From CAIWTU01 sp963815135 (lineage in GTDB: Bacteria > Desulfobacterota > Desulfuromonadia > Geobacterales > Geobacteraceae): 64,000 nt of DNA. The stretch's first letter is position 1. The number at the start of each line of letters is the position of its first letter. The position numbers and the translations under genes were made by a program. Under the pieces are notes generated by a model. The model was not told where the DNA came from. It made no database searches and saw nothing but the letters and a program-made list of their open reading frames with translations. This document shows, one piece after another, positions 28,333 to 37,089 of the stretch. Where the stretch lies: contig CAWFFO010000006.1 of assembly GCA_963815135.1 (NCBI GenBank), forward strand, positions 1 through 64,000, given 5' to 3'.

Positions 28333-28356
28333 AGCCGCACTTTGCACGGTGCGGCT
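28333..28356 (-). terminator. Terminator for rpmB
   Basis: 8-bp perfect stem AGCCGCAC/GTGCGGCT with an 8-base loop. On the minus strand it is followed by TTTTGTTTTTG, so it terminates rpmB, and it lies between the convergent ridA and rpmB genes. Confidence 0.75.
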
Positions 28357-28387
28357 CATCACTTCTTTCAATTGTCCAGGGCCGCAG

Positions 28388-28579
28388 TTACAGGGCCTTA
28401 GTTACATGGCCCGAACGGATACAACGGGTGCAAACCTTGATGGATTTGACACTACCGTTCCTGATTGCCTTGATTTTCTGAAGGTTAGGGTACCAGGTTT
28501 TCTTGGTTTTATTGTTGGCGTGGCTAACGTTATTGCCGAAGTTGGGCCCTTTACCGCAAATTTCACAAACTTTTGACAT
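28388..28579 (-). CDS. rpmB: 50S ribosomal protein L28
   Basis: 63 aa beginning MSKVCEICGKGPNFGNNVSHA, with the conserved HANNKTKKTW stretch. CEIC and CTRC form the zinc ribbon of the C+ paralogue. A GGAAGGAG site is 7 bases before the ATG at 28579. It stands alone on the minus strand with its own promoter and terminator. Confidence 0.97.
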   Translation of the reverse strand: MSKVCEICGKGPNFGNNVSHANNKTKKTWYPNLQKIKAIRNGSVKSIKVCTRCIRSGHVTKAL

Positions 28580-28619
28580 ATTGTTATCTCCTTCCGAGTA
28601 GATTAGTCTAAAAGATAAA

Positions 28620-28648
28620 TATTTAACAAATAGTCTCCTGATATGCAA
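28620..28648 (-). promoter_or_regulatory. Candidate sigma-70 promoter for rpmB
   Basis: On minus: TTGCAT, 17 bases, TAAATA, about 40 bases upstream of the rpmB start. The surrounding DNA is AT-rich. Confidence 0.5.
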
Positions 28649-28686
28649 GAGAAATATTAAGGAACGGGAAAGTTCCGGACTGGGGA

Positions 28687-29295
28687 ATGACCACAGTGTC
28701 TGTTATAAAAGGAATATTATTTTTGCTGATCGTATTTATGATTGCCACCTCCGTGCTATTCATAGATTTCGTCTATCAGACTTTTTCAGTCCGTCAACGG
28801 GATGTCAAGACTGATGCAATTGTCGTCCTTACCGGGGGCAGAGGACGTGTTGACGAGGGAATCAGGCTCTACCGTGATCATCAGGCCGTCTGGCTTTTTC
28901 TCATCGGCGTCGATCCTTCGGTGCGCAAATCCGATCTTTACCGGGAAATCCCGGGGGAGAGGGGAGGCGACGGCGTTTTTCTGGAGAAACTGTCACGCAA
29001 CACACTGGAAAATGCTCTCCAGGCAAGGCAATTTATCATCGACAGGAAAGTCGGCTCGATAAAATTGATTACCTCACGTTATCACATGAAGCGGGCAATG
29101 CTGATATTTAATAATGTCCTGCCGAAGAACGTGGTCATTTATCCGTATCCGGTGGACACAAGGAATCTGAAGGAGAACTGGTGGAGCCATGGCGGAAGCT
29201 TCCGCCTGCTCATGGGAGAGTTCTACAAGTATTGCCTGTTCAAGGCCTTCTTCATGTTCGCCCCCGGAGAGTTGCGCCCGGTAACCATGTCGTAG
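28687..29295 (+). CDS. DUF218 / YdcF-SanA-like membrane protein
   Basis: One N-terminal membrane helix (about residues 9-27) is followed by a DUF218 domain: AIVVLTGGRGRVDEGIRLYR, the SRNTLENALQARQF segment and ITSRYHMKRAM. Relatives such as SanA and YdcF are envelope-linked proteins without a firmly established reaction. GTG at 28696, 9 bases after GGGGA, may be the true start rather than ATG 28687. Length is about 200 aa. It is divergent from rpmB. Confidence 0.87.
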   Translation: MTTVSVIKGILFLLIVFMIATSVLFIDFVYQTFSVRQRDVKTDAIVVLTGGRGRVDEGIRLYRDHQAVWLFLIGVDPSVRKSDLYREIPGERGGDGVFLEKLSRNTLENALQARQFIIDRKVGSIKLITSRYHMKRAMLIFNNVLPKNVVIYPYPVDTRNLKENWWSHGGSFRLLMGEFYKYCLFKAFFMFAPGELRPVTMS

Positions 29296-29325
29296 CATAA
29301 TGTGCAAGCAAGCGGCATCAGCAAA

Positions 29326-29347
29326 GGGCAGACACTAAGGTCTGCCC
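29326..29347. terminator. Hairpin between DUF218 gene and metG
   Basis: GGGCAGAC/GTCTGCCC stem with a 6-base loop lies between convergent genes and could serve both. No strong T-run is present on either side. Confidence 0.5.
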
Positions 29348-29357
29348 CGGATATCCC

Positions 29358-30888
29358 CTACATTTCTCCCTTTTCATCTATCCTCGGGAAAAGCGGTTCG
29401 GCTTTAATAATTTTCGTGCCGGTCTGCAGGCAACCCCATTTCAGCTGACCATTGTCGGACTTACCCTCGTATCCCAGATATTTCAGGCCCTTTTCCGCGG
29501 TTTCGGCATGAACGCGGCAAGAATAGTGTATACGATCCGCTGTGACTCAAGCATGCAGTACATGACGGTGCCGAGACGCCCCTTCAGGTCCGGATTTTTT
29601 GCCAGAGTCCAGGGGGCGGTTTCGTCGATATATTTGTTCCCGGCGGAAATGACTTCCCAGATGGCCTGCAGAGCCTTGCTGAAGGCCAGATCGTCCATGT
29701 GGCCTCCACCAGGCGCACCATATCCTCGGTTTTGACCCGGTAGACGCTGTCGATCTCCTGCTCGTCTCGCCGGTTCCTGGACGATGCCGCCGAAATATTT
29801 GTTGAGCATGGCGGTGGACCGGTTCAGGAGGTTGCCCAGATCATTGGCGAGGTCGGAATTGATCCGGTGGACAAGGGCGGTATGGGAGAAGTCGCCGTCC
29901 AGGCCGAAGGGGACCTCGCGCAGCAGGAAATAGCGGACGGCGTCGACGCCGTACCTGTCGATGAGCATGTTCGGCTCGACGACGTTCTGCAGGCTTTTGC
30001 TCATTTTCTGCCCTTCCACGGTCCACCAGCCATGGGCGAAGACCTTTTCGGCAGCGGCAGTCCCGCGGCCATCAGAAAGGTGGGCCAGTAGACGGCATGA
30101 AAGCGGAGGATGTCCTTGCCGATCAGGTGGACATCCACCGGCCAGTAATTCTCGTAGTTTCCCGTGTCGTCCGGATAGCCGAGGGCGGTAATGTAGTTGG
30201 TCAGGGCGTCGAACCAGACGTAAATGACGTGATCGTTCGTTACCCGGCACCGGGATCCCCCATTTGAAGGAGGTGCGGGAGACGGAGAGGTCGCGCAGAC
30301 CTTCCTTGACGAAAGAGAGGATTTCGTTCCGCCTCGATTTCGGCTGGATGAAGTCGGGGTTGGCCTCGATATGGGCCAGAAGAGCATCCTGATATTTGCT
30401 CATCCGGAAGAAATATGACTCTTCCTTCAGTTTTTCCGTGGGGCGGTTGCAGTCGGGGCATTTGTAGTCGATGAGCTGGGTTTCGGTCCAGAAGGTTTCG
30501 CAGGGAGTGCAGTACCAGTCTTCGTACTCTCCAAGGTAGATGTCGCCCTTTTCCAGAACATTGGTGAAGAGGTGGGCAACCCCTTCTTGTGCCGTTCCTG
30601 GGTGGTGCGGATGAAGTCGCTGTAGGAGATGTCGAGCTTTTCCCAGAGCGCCTGGAAGCGTTTCACCACCCGGTCCGCCAGCTCCAGCGGTGTTTCTCCG
30701 GCGGCATTGGCGGCCTTTTCCACCTTCTGGCCATGCTCGTCGGTGCCGGTAAGAAAGAAGACGTCATATCCCTTGATCCGCTTGTAGCGGGCGAGTACGT
30801 CGGCGGCCAGCGTGGTGTAGGCGTGGCCGATGTGCGGGACGTCGTTGACATAGTAGATGGGGGTGGTGACGTAAAATGTGCGGCTCAT
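29358..30888 (-). pseudogene. metG: Methionyl-tRNA synthetase with multiple frameshifts
   Basis: It charges tRNA-Met. Reading the minus strand and switching frames reconstructs a full enzyme of about 509 aa: MSRTFYVTTPIYYVND at the start (GGAGATACG upstream), the HIGH-equivalent HIGHAY, the zinc-knuckle cysteines (CTPCE, CPDC), FKWGIPVPG, HVIYVWFDALTNYI, the KMSKS loop (GQKMSKSLQN), and the end QTGTKIIKAEPLFPRI. Frame breaks fall near 30580, 30236, 30045, 29767, 29700 and 29505. Several are at homopolymer runs (C4 at 30580, T4 at 30045). Every segment between breaks is fully conserved, which argues for sequence error rather than decay of an essential gene. Confidence 0.88.
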
Positions 30889-31146
30889 CGTATCTCCTTT
30901 ACTTCCCGGTTTCTCCCGCGGTATTTTCGGACGCGGTGGTTTCTTGTTTCTGTCCGGCGTTCCGCGGGCGGTGGCGTTTCGGCTTTTGGGGCCTGGCCCG
31001 GGGATCCTCACCTGCCTTTTCAATTTCTTTTGCCGGTTTCTGGCCGGTCCGATATGTTTTCCGGCTTGATATCGTCACCCTTGAGGACGACTTCCTGGGC
31101 GTCGTCGGTCCTGATGGTAACGGTTGCTGTAAAGGATCGAGCTTGA

Positions 31147-31848
31147 TCACTTCACCCTTCGACGTTTCCGCTTCTGCACCCTTTTACCGCATTTGGGGAG
31201 ACATTTCCGGAGACTGCAGTAAGTTTCGTATTCATACCCGAGACAGCAGAGCAGTCTGCCGCATTGGCCGGAGATCTTCGTGGGGTTGAGCGCCAGGTTC
31301 TGTTCTTTCGCCATCTTTACCGAAACCGGTTCGAAATCCCGCAGGAACGAAGAGCAGCAGAGTTCCCTGCCGCAGATGCCGATGCCGCCGACCATTTTTG
31401 CTTCGTCACGAACCCCGATCTGGCGCATCTCGATCCGGGTATGGAAGGTATGGGCCAGGTCCTTCACCAGTTCACGGAAGTCGACCCGGCCGTCGGCGGT
31501 GAAATAGAAAATTGCCTTGCTGCCGTCGAACAGGTATTCGACCCTGACCAGCTTCATGTCCATGCCCCGCTCCTTGATCCTGGCGAGGCAGAAGTCGAAC
31601 GCCTCCTTTTCCCTGCTGGCATTCCCTTCAGCCGCAAGGATGTCTTCCGGTTGAGCTTTTCTTAAAATGTTTTTCAACCCGTCAGGGACGACTTCCATAT
31701 CAATTGGTCCCTTGATCACTGTGCCGATGCTTTTTCCCCGTTCGGTTTCGACTATAACCCTGTCACCCGGGCGCAGTTCTGTGTCTCCGGCGGCGAAGTC
31801 ATATAATTTGCCTGCGGTCTGGAACTGTATTTTTACGACTTTTGTCAA
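31147..31848 (-). CDS. ricT: PSP1 domain / RicT-like regulatory iron-sulfur protein, 3' end frameshifted
   Basis: The PSP1/RicT family (KVVKIQFQTAGKLYDF at the start; KMVGGIGICGRELCCSSFL and KISGQCGRLLCCLGYEYE hold the conserved cysteines). In Bacillus RicT is part of a complex affecting RNase Y and biofilm formation; in proteobacteria its role is unclear. A TTG at 31848 with CGGAGG 5 bases upstream is the likely start. The frame ends KCGKRVQKRKRRRVK. Shifted frames continue with GEVIKLDPL, then ATVTIRTDDAQEVVLKGDD, then a charged tail to 30899, so the true protein is probably about 80 residues longer. Confidence 0.85.
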   Translation of the reverse strand: MTKVVKIQFQTAGKLYDFAAGDTELRPGDRVIVETERGKSIGTVIKGPIDMEVVPDGLKNILRKAQPEDILAAEGNASREKEAFDFCLARIKERGMDMKLVRVEYLFDGSKAIFYFTADGRVDFRELVKDLAHTFHTRIEMRQIGVRDEAKMVGGIGICGRELCCSSFLRDFEPVSVKMAKEQNLALNPTKISGQCGRLLCCLGYEYETYCSLRKCLPKCGKRVQKRKRRRVK

Positions 31849-31864
31849 TGATACCTCCGTGTTG

Positions 31865-32836
31865 CTATGAATGCCCCGCTCCGGCAAGGCCCATAAATAG
31901 AACTTCCAGGGCAAGGCGGGGATTGACGTTTCTTTTCAGCGCCTGTCTGGCCCTGAAAACGAGTTCAATTTTGTCGATTGTATTTTGCCGGTCCGATCCG
32001 GCAACCGCCTTTGTCAGCAGTGGGAGTACGTCCCTGTTTGCCGGCTTTTCGCCGCCGCATTGAATAATCAGGGCATCCCGCCAGAACAGGGTGAGCAGGT
32101 CGAGAACTTCGACCGCTTTGTCCTTGTCGCTCCCCAGCTCTTCGGCAAGGGTGAATAACGGTGCGATATCACCGAGAGAAAGAGAGATTGTCCGTTCCAG
32201 CAACTCTCCGCGCCTCTGCAGAGCATCATCCTCGGTTGCCAGCATGGCCTTTTTCATGCTTCCTCCGGAGAGTGCGGCGGCTATTCCCGCCATTTCCTCA
32301 GGAACCCCCATCTTATGGAGATAATTTTCTATGGAGTCAGTGGGAAGGGGGGAGAAGGCAAGACGCTGGCACCTGGACAGTATAGTCGGCAGAACCGCCC
32401 CGATGTCCGTTGTCAGCAGGATCAGCAGGGCGTCTCCGGGCGGCTCCTCGAGAGTCTTCAGAAAAGCGTTGGCGGCGGCCTGGTTCATCCTGTCGGCAGC
32501 CTCCATGATGCAGACCTTCTTTTTTGCCTCGAAAGGCCTGAAGGAAAGCTCCTTCTGCAGTTCCCTCACCTGGTCAATTTTGATAAAAGCGCCGTCAGGC
32601 TCTACCATATGCAGATCGGGATGCTGGAGCGCAGCCACCTTGCGGCATGGGGGACATTTGCCGCAGCCTTCCCCGTTGTCGCAGAAAACCGCCTCTACCA
32701 GTGCCAGGGCAGTCTTTTTCCTGCCGCACCCTTCCAAGCCTTCGAAGATATATGCGTGGGCAAGTTTCCCGGCTGCCAGCGAGCGCTTCAGTACTGCAAC
32801 GGGAGCGGTCTGGCCGATTATATCGGAAAAGGACAT
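31865..32836 (-). CDS. holB: DNA polymerase III delta' subunit
   Basis: A clamp-loader subunit with an AAA+ fold. MSFSDIIGQTAPVAVLKRSL opens the domain; the P-loop is degenerate (EGLEGCGRKKTA), the zinc module is CGKCPPCRKV, and the SRC motif is in TILSRCQRL. The start at 32836 follows the tmk stop by 7 bases; a longer frame to 32866 overlaps tmk. Length is 323 aa. The tmk-holB-ricT-metG order is conserved across many bacteria. This gene has no visible frame break, unlike its neighbours. Confidence 0.93.
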   Translation of the reverse strand: MSFSDIIGQTAPVAVLKRSLAAGKLAHAYIFEGLEGCGRKKTALALVEAVFCDNGEGCGKCPPCRKVAALQHPDLHMVEPDGAFIKIDQVRELQKELSFRPFEAKKKVCIMEAADRMNQAAANAFLKTLEEPPGDALLILLTTDIGAVLPTILSRCQRLAFSPLPTDSIENYLHKMGVPEEMAGIAAALSGGSMKKAMLATEDDALQRRGELLERTISLSLGDIAPLFTLAEELGSDKDKAVEVLDLLTLFWRDALIIQCGGEKPANRDVLPLLTKAVAGSDRQNTIDKIELVFRARQALKRNVNPRLALEVLFMGLAGAGHS

Positions 32837-32843
32837 TTTTCTT

Positions 32844-33484
32844 TTACCCTTGAGCGAACCGGGCAAGAACGGCGTTCGCTATCGATGTATCCACATCCTC
32901 CACGCTTCGGTCGCCGTTTATGACGATAAACCGGTCCGGGTTGTCCGCCGCGATTTTCAGATACCCCTCCCTGATTCTCTGGTGAAACTGGATGGATTCC
33001 AGCTCGAAACGTTCTTCCCTTGCGCCGGAGGTGGCTTTATCCGGGAGATCGCCCGGTCAGGCCGGTTTCCGCAGGACAATCGATGAGCACTGTAAAATCC
33101 GGCCGGATGCTTCCTGCCGCAAGAGAGTTCAATTCGTCGATCAGCGACCGGTCAAGCTGTCTGCCGTATCCCTGGTAAGCAAGGGTGGCGTCGGTAAAGC
33201 GGTCACAAAGCACGATTTTACCTGCATCGAGAGCCGGCCTGATTACTTCCGAGACGTGTTGCGCTCGTGCTGCTGCGTAAAGGAGCAGTTCCGCCAGGGG
33301 AACCATGCCCCTGTTGTCGGCATCAAGCAATATGCTTCGTATCTGGTCGGCAATGGCGCAGCCTCCCGGCTCGCGTGTGATGAGTCACCGGCAGGCCTTT
33401 CTCGGACAGACGTCGTGAAAGGAGTTTCATCTGGGTGGTTTTGCCGCACCCCTCGATTCCTTCGAAAGTTATGAAACAGGCCAT
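32844..33484 (-). pseudogene. tmk: Thymidylate kinase with two frameshifts
   Basis: It converts dTMP to dTDP. Reconstructed across frames it starts MACFITFEGIEGCGKTTQM (P-loop), continues with TREPGGCAIADQIRSILL after a break near 33380, then DRFTDATLAYQGYGRQLD (the DRY/DRF motif), DCPAETGL, and after a break near 33050 the tail ARFAQG, total about 213 aa. All expected motifs survive, so it looks functional apart from the two single-base shifts. It lies under a strong candidate promoter. Confidence 0.87.
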
Positions 33485-33519
33485 CGGCAACGCTCCGGCA
33501 AAATAGTTTTAAATTCAAA

Positions 33520-33548
33520 ATTATATGTGAGCGCCGTGAATATATCAA
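33520..33548 (-). promoter_or_regulatory. Strong candidate promoter for tmk-holB-ricT-metG
   Basis: On minus: TTGATA, exactly 17 bases, TATAAT, about 36 bases before the tmk start. It is back to back with the rnc promoter. Confidence 0.65.
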
Positions 33549-33577
33549 GTCAAAAATCCTGTCAAGTCGCATATATA

Positions 33578-33606
33578 TTGATAAAATAGGATTACTCCGG
33601 TATACT
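33578..33606 (+). promoter_or_regulatory. Strong candidate promoter for rnc-era operon
   Basis: TTGATA, exactly 17 bases, TATACT, with the -10 ending about 70 bases before the preferred rnc start. Confidence 0.65.
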
Positions 33607-33677
33607 CGAACCCGGTTTAAATTCAAGGCCTTTCATTGCTTGTTGTTGCCCCGGATAAATGCGCAAAACTATCATCT

Positions 33678-34409
33678 ATGGAACAAAGAAACAGTAATTC
33701 TGATTTGTTGATTGAACTGGAAATCGCGATAAATTACCGGTTCGTGAAAAAGGATATTCTTCTCGAAGCCTTGACCCACAGGTCCTTTGTCCACGAATCG
33801 GCGGACAGCCGGGACAGGGACAACCAGAGGCTGGAGTTTTTCGGGGATGCGGTTATAGGGTTACATGTAAGCGAGAAGCTTCTCGGTCTCTTTCCGGAAG
33901 CGGATGAAGGACAGTTGTCCAAACTCAGGGCCTTTCTGGTCAGTGAAAACACCTTGTCGCGTCTCGCCGGAAATATCGGTCTCGGAAAATATCTTCGCCT
34001 CGGGCGCGGGGAAGAGAAAACCGGGGGCAGGGAAAAAAAATCGGTGCTGGCCGATGCCTATGAAGCGCTCGTTGCCGCCGTTTATCTCGATGGAGGCGCG
34101 GCCGCTGCTGAAGAACTGGTGGAAAGGGATTTCGGACCCCTGTTGATCCATGATGCAGACCTGTATGCCGGAAAGGATTACAAAACGAGATTGCAGGAAA
34201 AAGCTCAGGAACTTTATGGTGCTCCTCCCCGCTATATCCTTGAAAAACAGGCCGGTCCGCCCCACGACCGGATTTTCTCCGTGGCGGTTCTGGCTGGTGA
34301 AAAGCGTCTCGGGGAGGGGACCGGAAAAAGTAAAAAAGAGGCGGAGCAGGCAGCCGCGCGTGTCGCTCTGGTCAGCCTGAGTTCGGAAAACGCGGCGGAA
34401 TCCGTATGA
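33678..34409 (+). CDS. rnc: Ribonuclease III
   Basis: It cleaves double-stranded RNA in rRNA maturation and mRNA control. The catalytic signature QRLEFFGDAVIG carries Glu53 and Asp57. A second acidic cluster is in DAYEALVAAVYLDGG, and the C-terminal dsRNA-binding domain runs from KDYKTRLQEKAQ to the end. The ATG at 33678 gives 243 aa but has no clear ribosome-binding site; a TTG at 33636 is possible. The stop overlaps the next gene (ATGA). Confidence 0.95.
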   Translation: MEQRNSNSDLLIELEIAINYRFVKKDILLEALTHRSFVHESADSRDRDNQRLEFFGDAVIGLHVSEKLLGLFPEADEGQLSKLRAFLVSENTLSRLAGNIGLGKYLRLGRGEEKTGGREKKSVLADAYEALVAAVYLDGGAAAAEELVERDFGPLLIHDADLYAGKDYKTRLQEKAQELYGAPPRYILEKQAGPPHDRIFSVAVLAGEKRLGEGTGKSKKEAEQAAARVALVSLSSENAAESV

Positions 34410-35485
34410 AAAAGCTGACGGTTCCCTTTTTTATTTCCCACCGTGGATGTCCACACCGGTGCGTTTTTTGCGATCAGGTGAAAATTTCCGGTTCCGCGGA
34501 AGAGCTCCCCGAAGAATCCGAGTTAAGGGAAAAAATCGCCGAATACAGAAATTCCGGCAAGCGGAGACTCACTGAAGTCGCCTTTTTCGGCGGAAGTTTT
34601 ACAGCTCTTCCCCTGATGGTCCAGGAGCGACTGCTCCGTCCCCTCCAGTCGCTGATTGACGCCGGGGATGTCGATGGTATCAGGGTTTCCACCAGACCAG
34701 ATTGCATTGATGCCGCTGCAACCGTTTTTCTGAAAAAGCAGGGGGTTACCACGGTGGAGCTGGGAGCCCAGTCCATGGATGATGATGTTCTGTTTTCATC
34801 GGGGCGAGGTCACGGGAGCAGGGAAACGGAAGCCGCCGTTTCCTGTCTTAAAGAATCTGGGATAACCGTTGGCGTCCAATTGATGCCGGGCCTGCCTGGA
34901 GACACGCCGGCGAAATCTCTCGCTTCGCTGCACCGGGTCCTGGCCCTGAAGCCCGACTTCCTGCGCATCTATCCGACGCTGGTAATTGCCGGTACGCCAC
35001 TGGAAGAGTCTTACCGGCAGAGTTCTTACATTCCCATGACACTCGATGAGGCTGTCCGGCTGTGCAAGGTCATGCTCCTTGAATCCATGCGACAGAATGT
35101 TCCGATTATCCGGATGGGTCTGCAGCCCACGGATGAGCTGCAAAAATGCGGGGTTATCGTTGCCGGGCCGTATCATCCCGCTTTCCGGCAGTTGGTTGAT
35201 GCGGAGCTTTGTCTGGATCTTCTGTCGCAAATTATCAGTTATGCGCCGCATTCTGCTGATCCGGTTACGGTTTTCTGCTCCCCTTCAAGAATTTCCGATG
35301 TGATCGGACAGAATAAATCTAATAAAAGGCTGCTCAAGATGCGATTTGGATTAAACTTCACCGGAGTTCTTCCCGACACGGAGATGTCACAGGTGGAGTT
35401 GCGGGTCGAGTTCGGTGGTCGGAAAATGACAGGGAACATGCTGCATGATTTGCAGTACGGTCCGGAGGTTTGTGAAAATGCCTGA
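34406..35485 (+). CDS. Elp3-like radical SAM protein
   Basis: A radical SAM enzyme with the cluster motif CPHRCVFC at residues 15-22 and the Elp3-family pattern that follows (EVAFFGGSFTALP, GIRVSTRPDCID, VELGAQSMDD, GVQLMPGLPGDT). Unlike true Elp3 there is no acetyltransferase domain; a C-terminal domain of about 110 residues is unassigned. Family members beside rnc in several phyla have no known reaction. It overlaps rnc by 4 bases and era by 8, so the three are probably one transcript. Length is 359 aa. Confidence 0.88.
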   Translation: MKKLTVPFFISHRGCPHRCVFCDQVKISGSAEELPEESELREKIAEYRNSGKRRLTEVAFFGGSFTALPLMVQERLLRPLQSLIDAGDVDGIRVSTRPDCIDAAATVFLKKQGVTTVELGAQSMDDDVLFSSGRGHGSRETEAAVSCLKESGITVGVQLMPGLPGDTPAKSLASLHRVLALKPDFLRIYPTLVIAGTPLEESYRQSSYIPMTLDEAVRLCKVMLLESMRQNVPIIRMGLQPTDELQKCGVIVAGPYHPAFRQLVDAELCLDLLSQIISYAPHSADPVTVFCSPSRISDVIGQNKSNKRLLKMRFGLNFTGVLPDTEMSQVELRVEFGGRKMTGNMLHDLQYGPEVCENA

Positions 35486-36374
35486 AAACAAGTTCAGATC
35501 GGGTTTTGTGTCGATTGTCGGCCGCCCGAACGTTGGGAAATCGACCCTGTTGAACCGTCTGCTGGGAGATAAAATCGCCATTACTTCGGACAAGCCCCAG
35601 ACAACTCGCAACCGTGTCCAGGGAATTTACAACAGGCCCGGCGCGCAGATAATTTTCATCGATACACCGGGCATTCATCAGCCCAAATCCGGCCTCAACA
35701 GGTATATGGTTGAGACTGCGCTCGCCACCTTGAAAGGAGTGGATGCCATCCTGTTGCTCGTGGAGGCGGACAAAACTTCCGCCACCAGGGAAAAGTCGCT
35801 GCTGGATCTCCTGGAAGACGTTGAGGCGCCGGTGGTGCTGGTGTTGAACAAGATTGACCTGGTAAAGAAAGAGGCTCTCCTGGAACTGATTTCATCCTTT
35901 TCAAAACTTTATCCGTTCAGGGAGATCGTTCCGGTTTCGGCCCTCCAGGGCGATGGCGTTGAACGGCTGGCGGACGTGGTATGCGGGTGCCTTCCGGAAG
36001 GTCCTTCCTATTATCCCGACGATATCCTGACTGATCTGCCGGAAAGATTTATCGTGGCGGAAATTATCCGGGAAAAAGTATTCCGGGCGACAAGGGACGA
36101 AATTCCCTACTCGGTGGCTGTGACCGTGGACAGTTTCAAGGAGCGCAAAGACGGGAAACTGGTTTCCATCTCCGCCACCATCAATGTGGAAAGGGACTCA
36201 CAGAAGGGGATCATAATAGGGAAAAAAGGCGACATGCTGAAAAAGATCGGCATCCAGGCCCGCAAGGATATCGAGATTCTCCTCGGTACAAAAGTTTTTC
36301 TCGAACTGTTCGTCAGGGTCAGCAAGGACTGGAGCGAAAGCAAAAAAATGCTGAAGGAGTTCGGGTACGAATAA
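35478..36374 (+). CDS. era: GTPase Era
   Basis: A GTPase for 30S subunit and 16S rRNA 3'-end maturation. G1 GRPNVGKST begins at residue 15, the switch-I threonines lie in PQTTRNR, G3 is DTPGIHQ, G4 is NKID, and the C-terminal KH domain has the GIIIGKKGDMLKKIG loop. The ATG at 35478 has GGAGG 10 bases upstream; the longer frame to 35445 is not conserved. Length is 298 aa. In related genomes der is expected next, but an AT-rich insert intervenes. Confidence 0.97.
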   Translation: MPENKFRSGFVSIVGRPNVGKSTLLNRLLGDKIAITSDKPQTTRNRVQGIYNRPGAQIIFIDTPGIHQPKSGLNRYMVETALATLKGVDAILLLVEADKTSATREKSLLDLLEDVEAPVVLVLNKIDLVKKEALLELISSFSKLYPFREIVPVSALQGDGVERLADVVCGCLPEGPSYYPDDILTDLPERFIVAEIIREKVFRATRDEIPYSVAVTVDSFKERKDGKLVSISATINVERDSQKGIIIGKKGDMLKKIGIQARKDIEILLGTKVFLELFVRVSKDWSESKKMLKEFGYE

Positions 36375-36482
36375 CCGTAAAGTAATTGGTTTAAATAGAT
36401 ACGCAGCCTGTTATCAGATGTAAAGCAATTAATGCAATACAGAAGGGACGTTAATACCATTAAAGCATGTTTATGGCGGCAG

Positions 36483-36998
36483 TCATTTAGAATAATGCGT
36501 AAAATTATAAAATAGCCATACAGCAAGTCCCGCCAGGAATATGAATACACCCAGAACCAAAAATAAAATGCGAAATCCTGACTTGGTGACTTCTTCTGAT
36601 TCATCGACAAATCTGATTTCCGGATTAAGACTCAATAGAATTGATTTCAGTTGAGGTAGATTGTTAATGTAAGTCCACAAAATAATGTTTCTGCCTTTAA
36701 CAACGACTCGGATGAAGCGCAGCCATTCCTGAAATGATAAAATTTCTTCAGGGATTACAGTTGTTTTTCTTAAAATACCGCGAAAAACAACGGTCTTGTC
36801 ATCCGTTATTTCAAATTGCCAGACTTTGAATAAGACAATTAACCAGGCCGCAGAAATACTCGGGACATCAATTGTCTTGAGGGAGAGTGAGTGTGTTCCG
36901 GTAAAAGCATCATATGTCAGAAAAAGTAATCCTCCTATTGCAAACCAGGCAAGCGCAGGATCATACAATTTAAATACTCTGTTTTGATTATTTGACAC
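36483..36998 (-). CDS. Membrane protein with PH-like middle region, function unknown
   Basis: 171 aa. Two hydrophobic helices sit near the N-terminus (about residues 15-30 and 48-62), a polar middle (FEITDDKTVVFRGILRKTTVIP and following) resembles the start of a bacterial PH-like domain, and a long helix (about 140-165) is near the C-terminus. GTG at 36998 follows CAGGAG by 10 bases. It is AT-rich compared with era and der, and lies 91 bases downstream of an exported protein on the same strand. It may belong to the hcp cassette; this is inference. Confidence 0.6.
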   Translation of the reverse strand: MSNNQNRVFKLYDPALAWFAIGGLLFLTYDAFTGTHSLSLKTIDVPSISAAWLIVLFKVWQFEITDDKTVVFRGILRKTTVIPEEILSFQEWLRFIRVVVKGRNIILWTYINNLPQLKSILLSLNPEIRFVDESEEVTKSGFRILFLVLGVFIFLAGLAVWLFYNFTHYSK

Positions 36999-37089
36999 GA
37001 TGATTTGCTCCTGTATGCATGGAATTTTACAGCTACAGGTTCTCCAAACGGGACGACGGATGACTTGTCGCAGCCCTAAACTATTGCAG

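Noticed and set aside
29483..30403. A separate short gene starting MSKYQDALL
   Set aside because: It is an internal segment of metG, entered in frame after a single-base break; no independent start or function.
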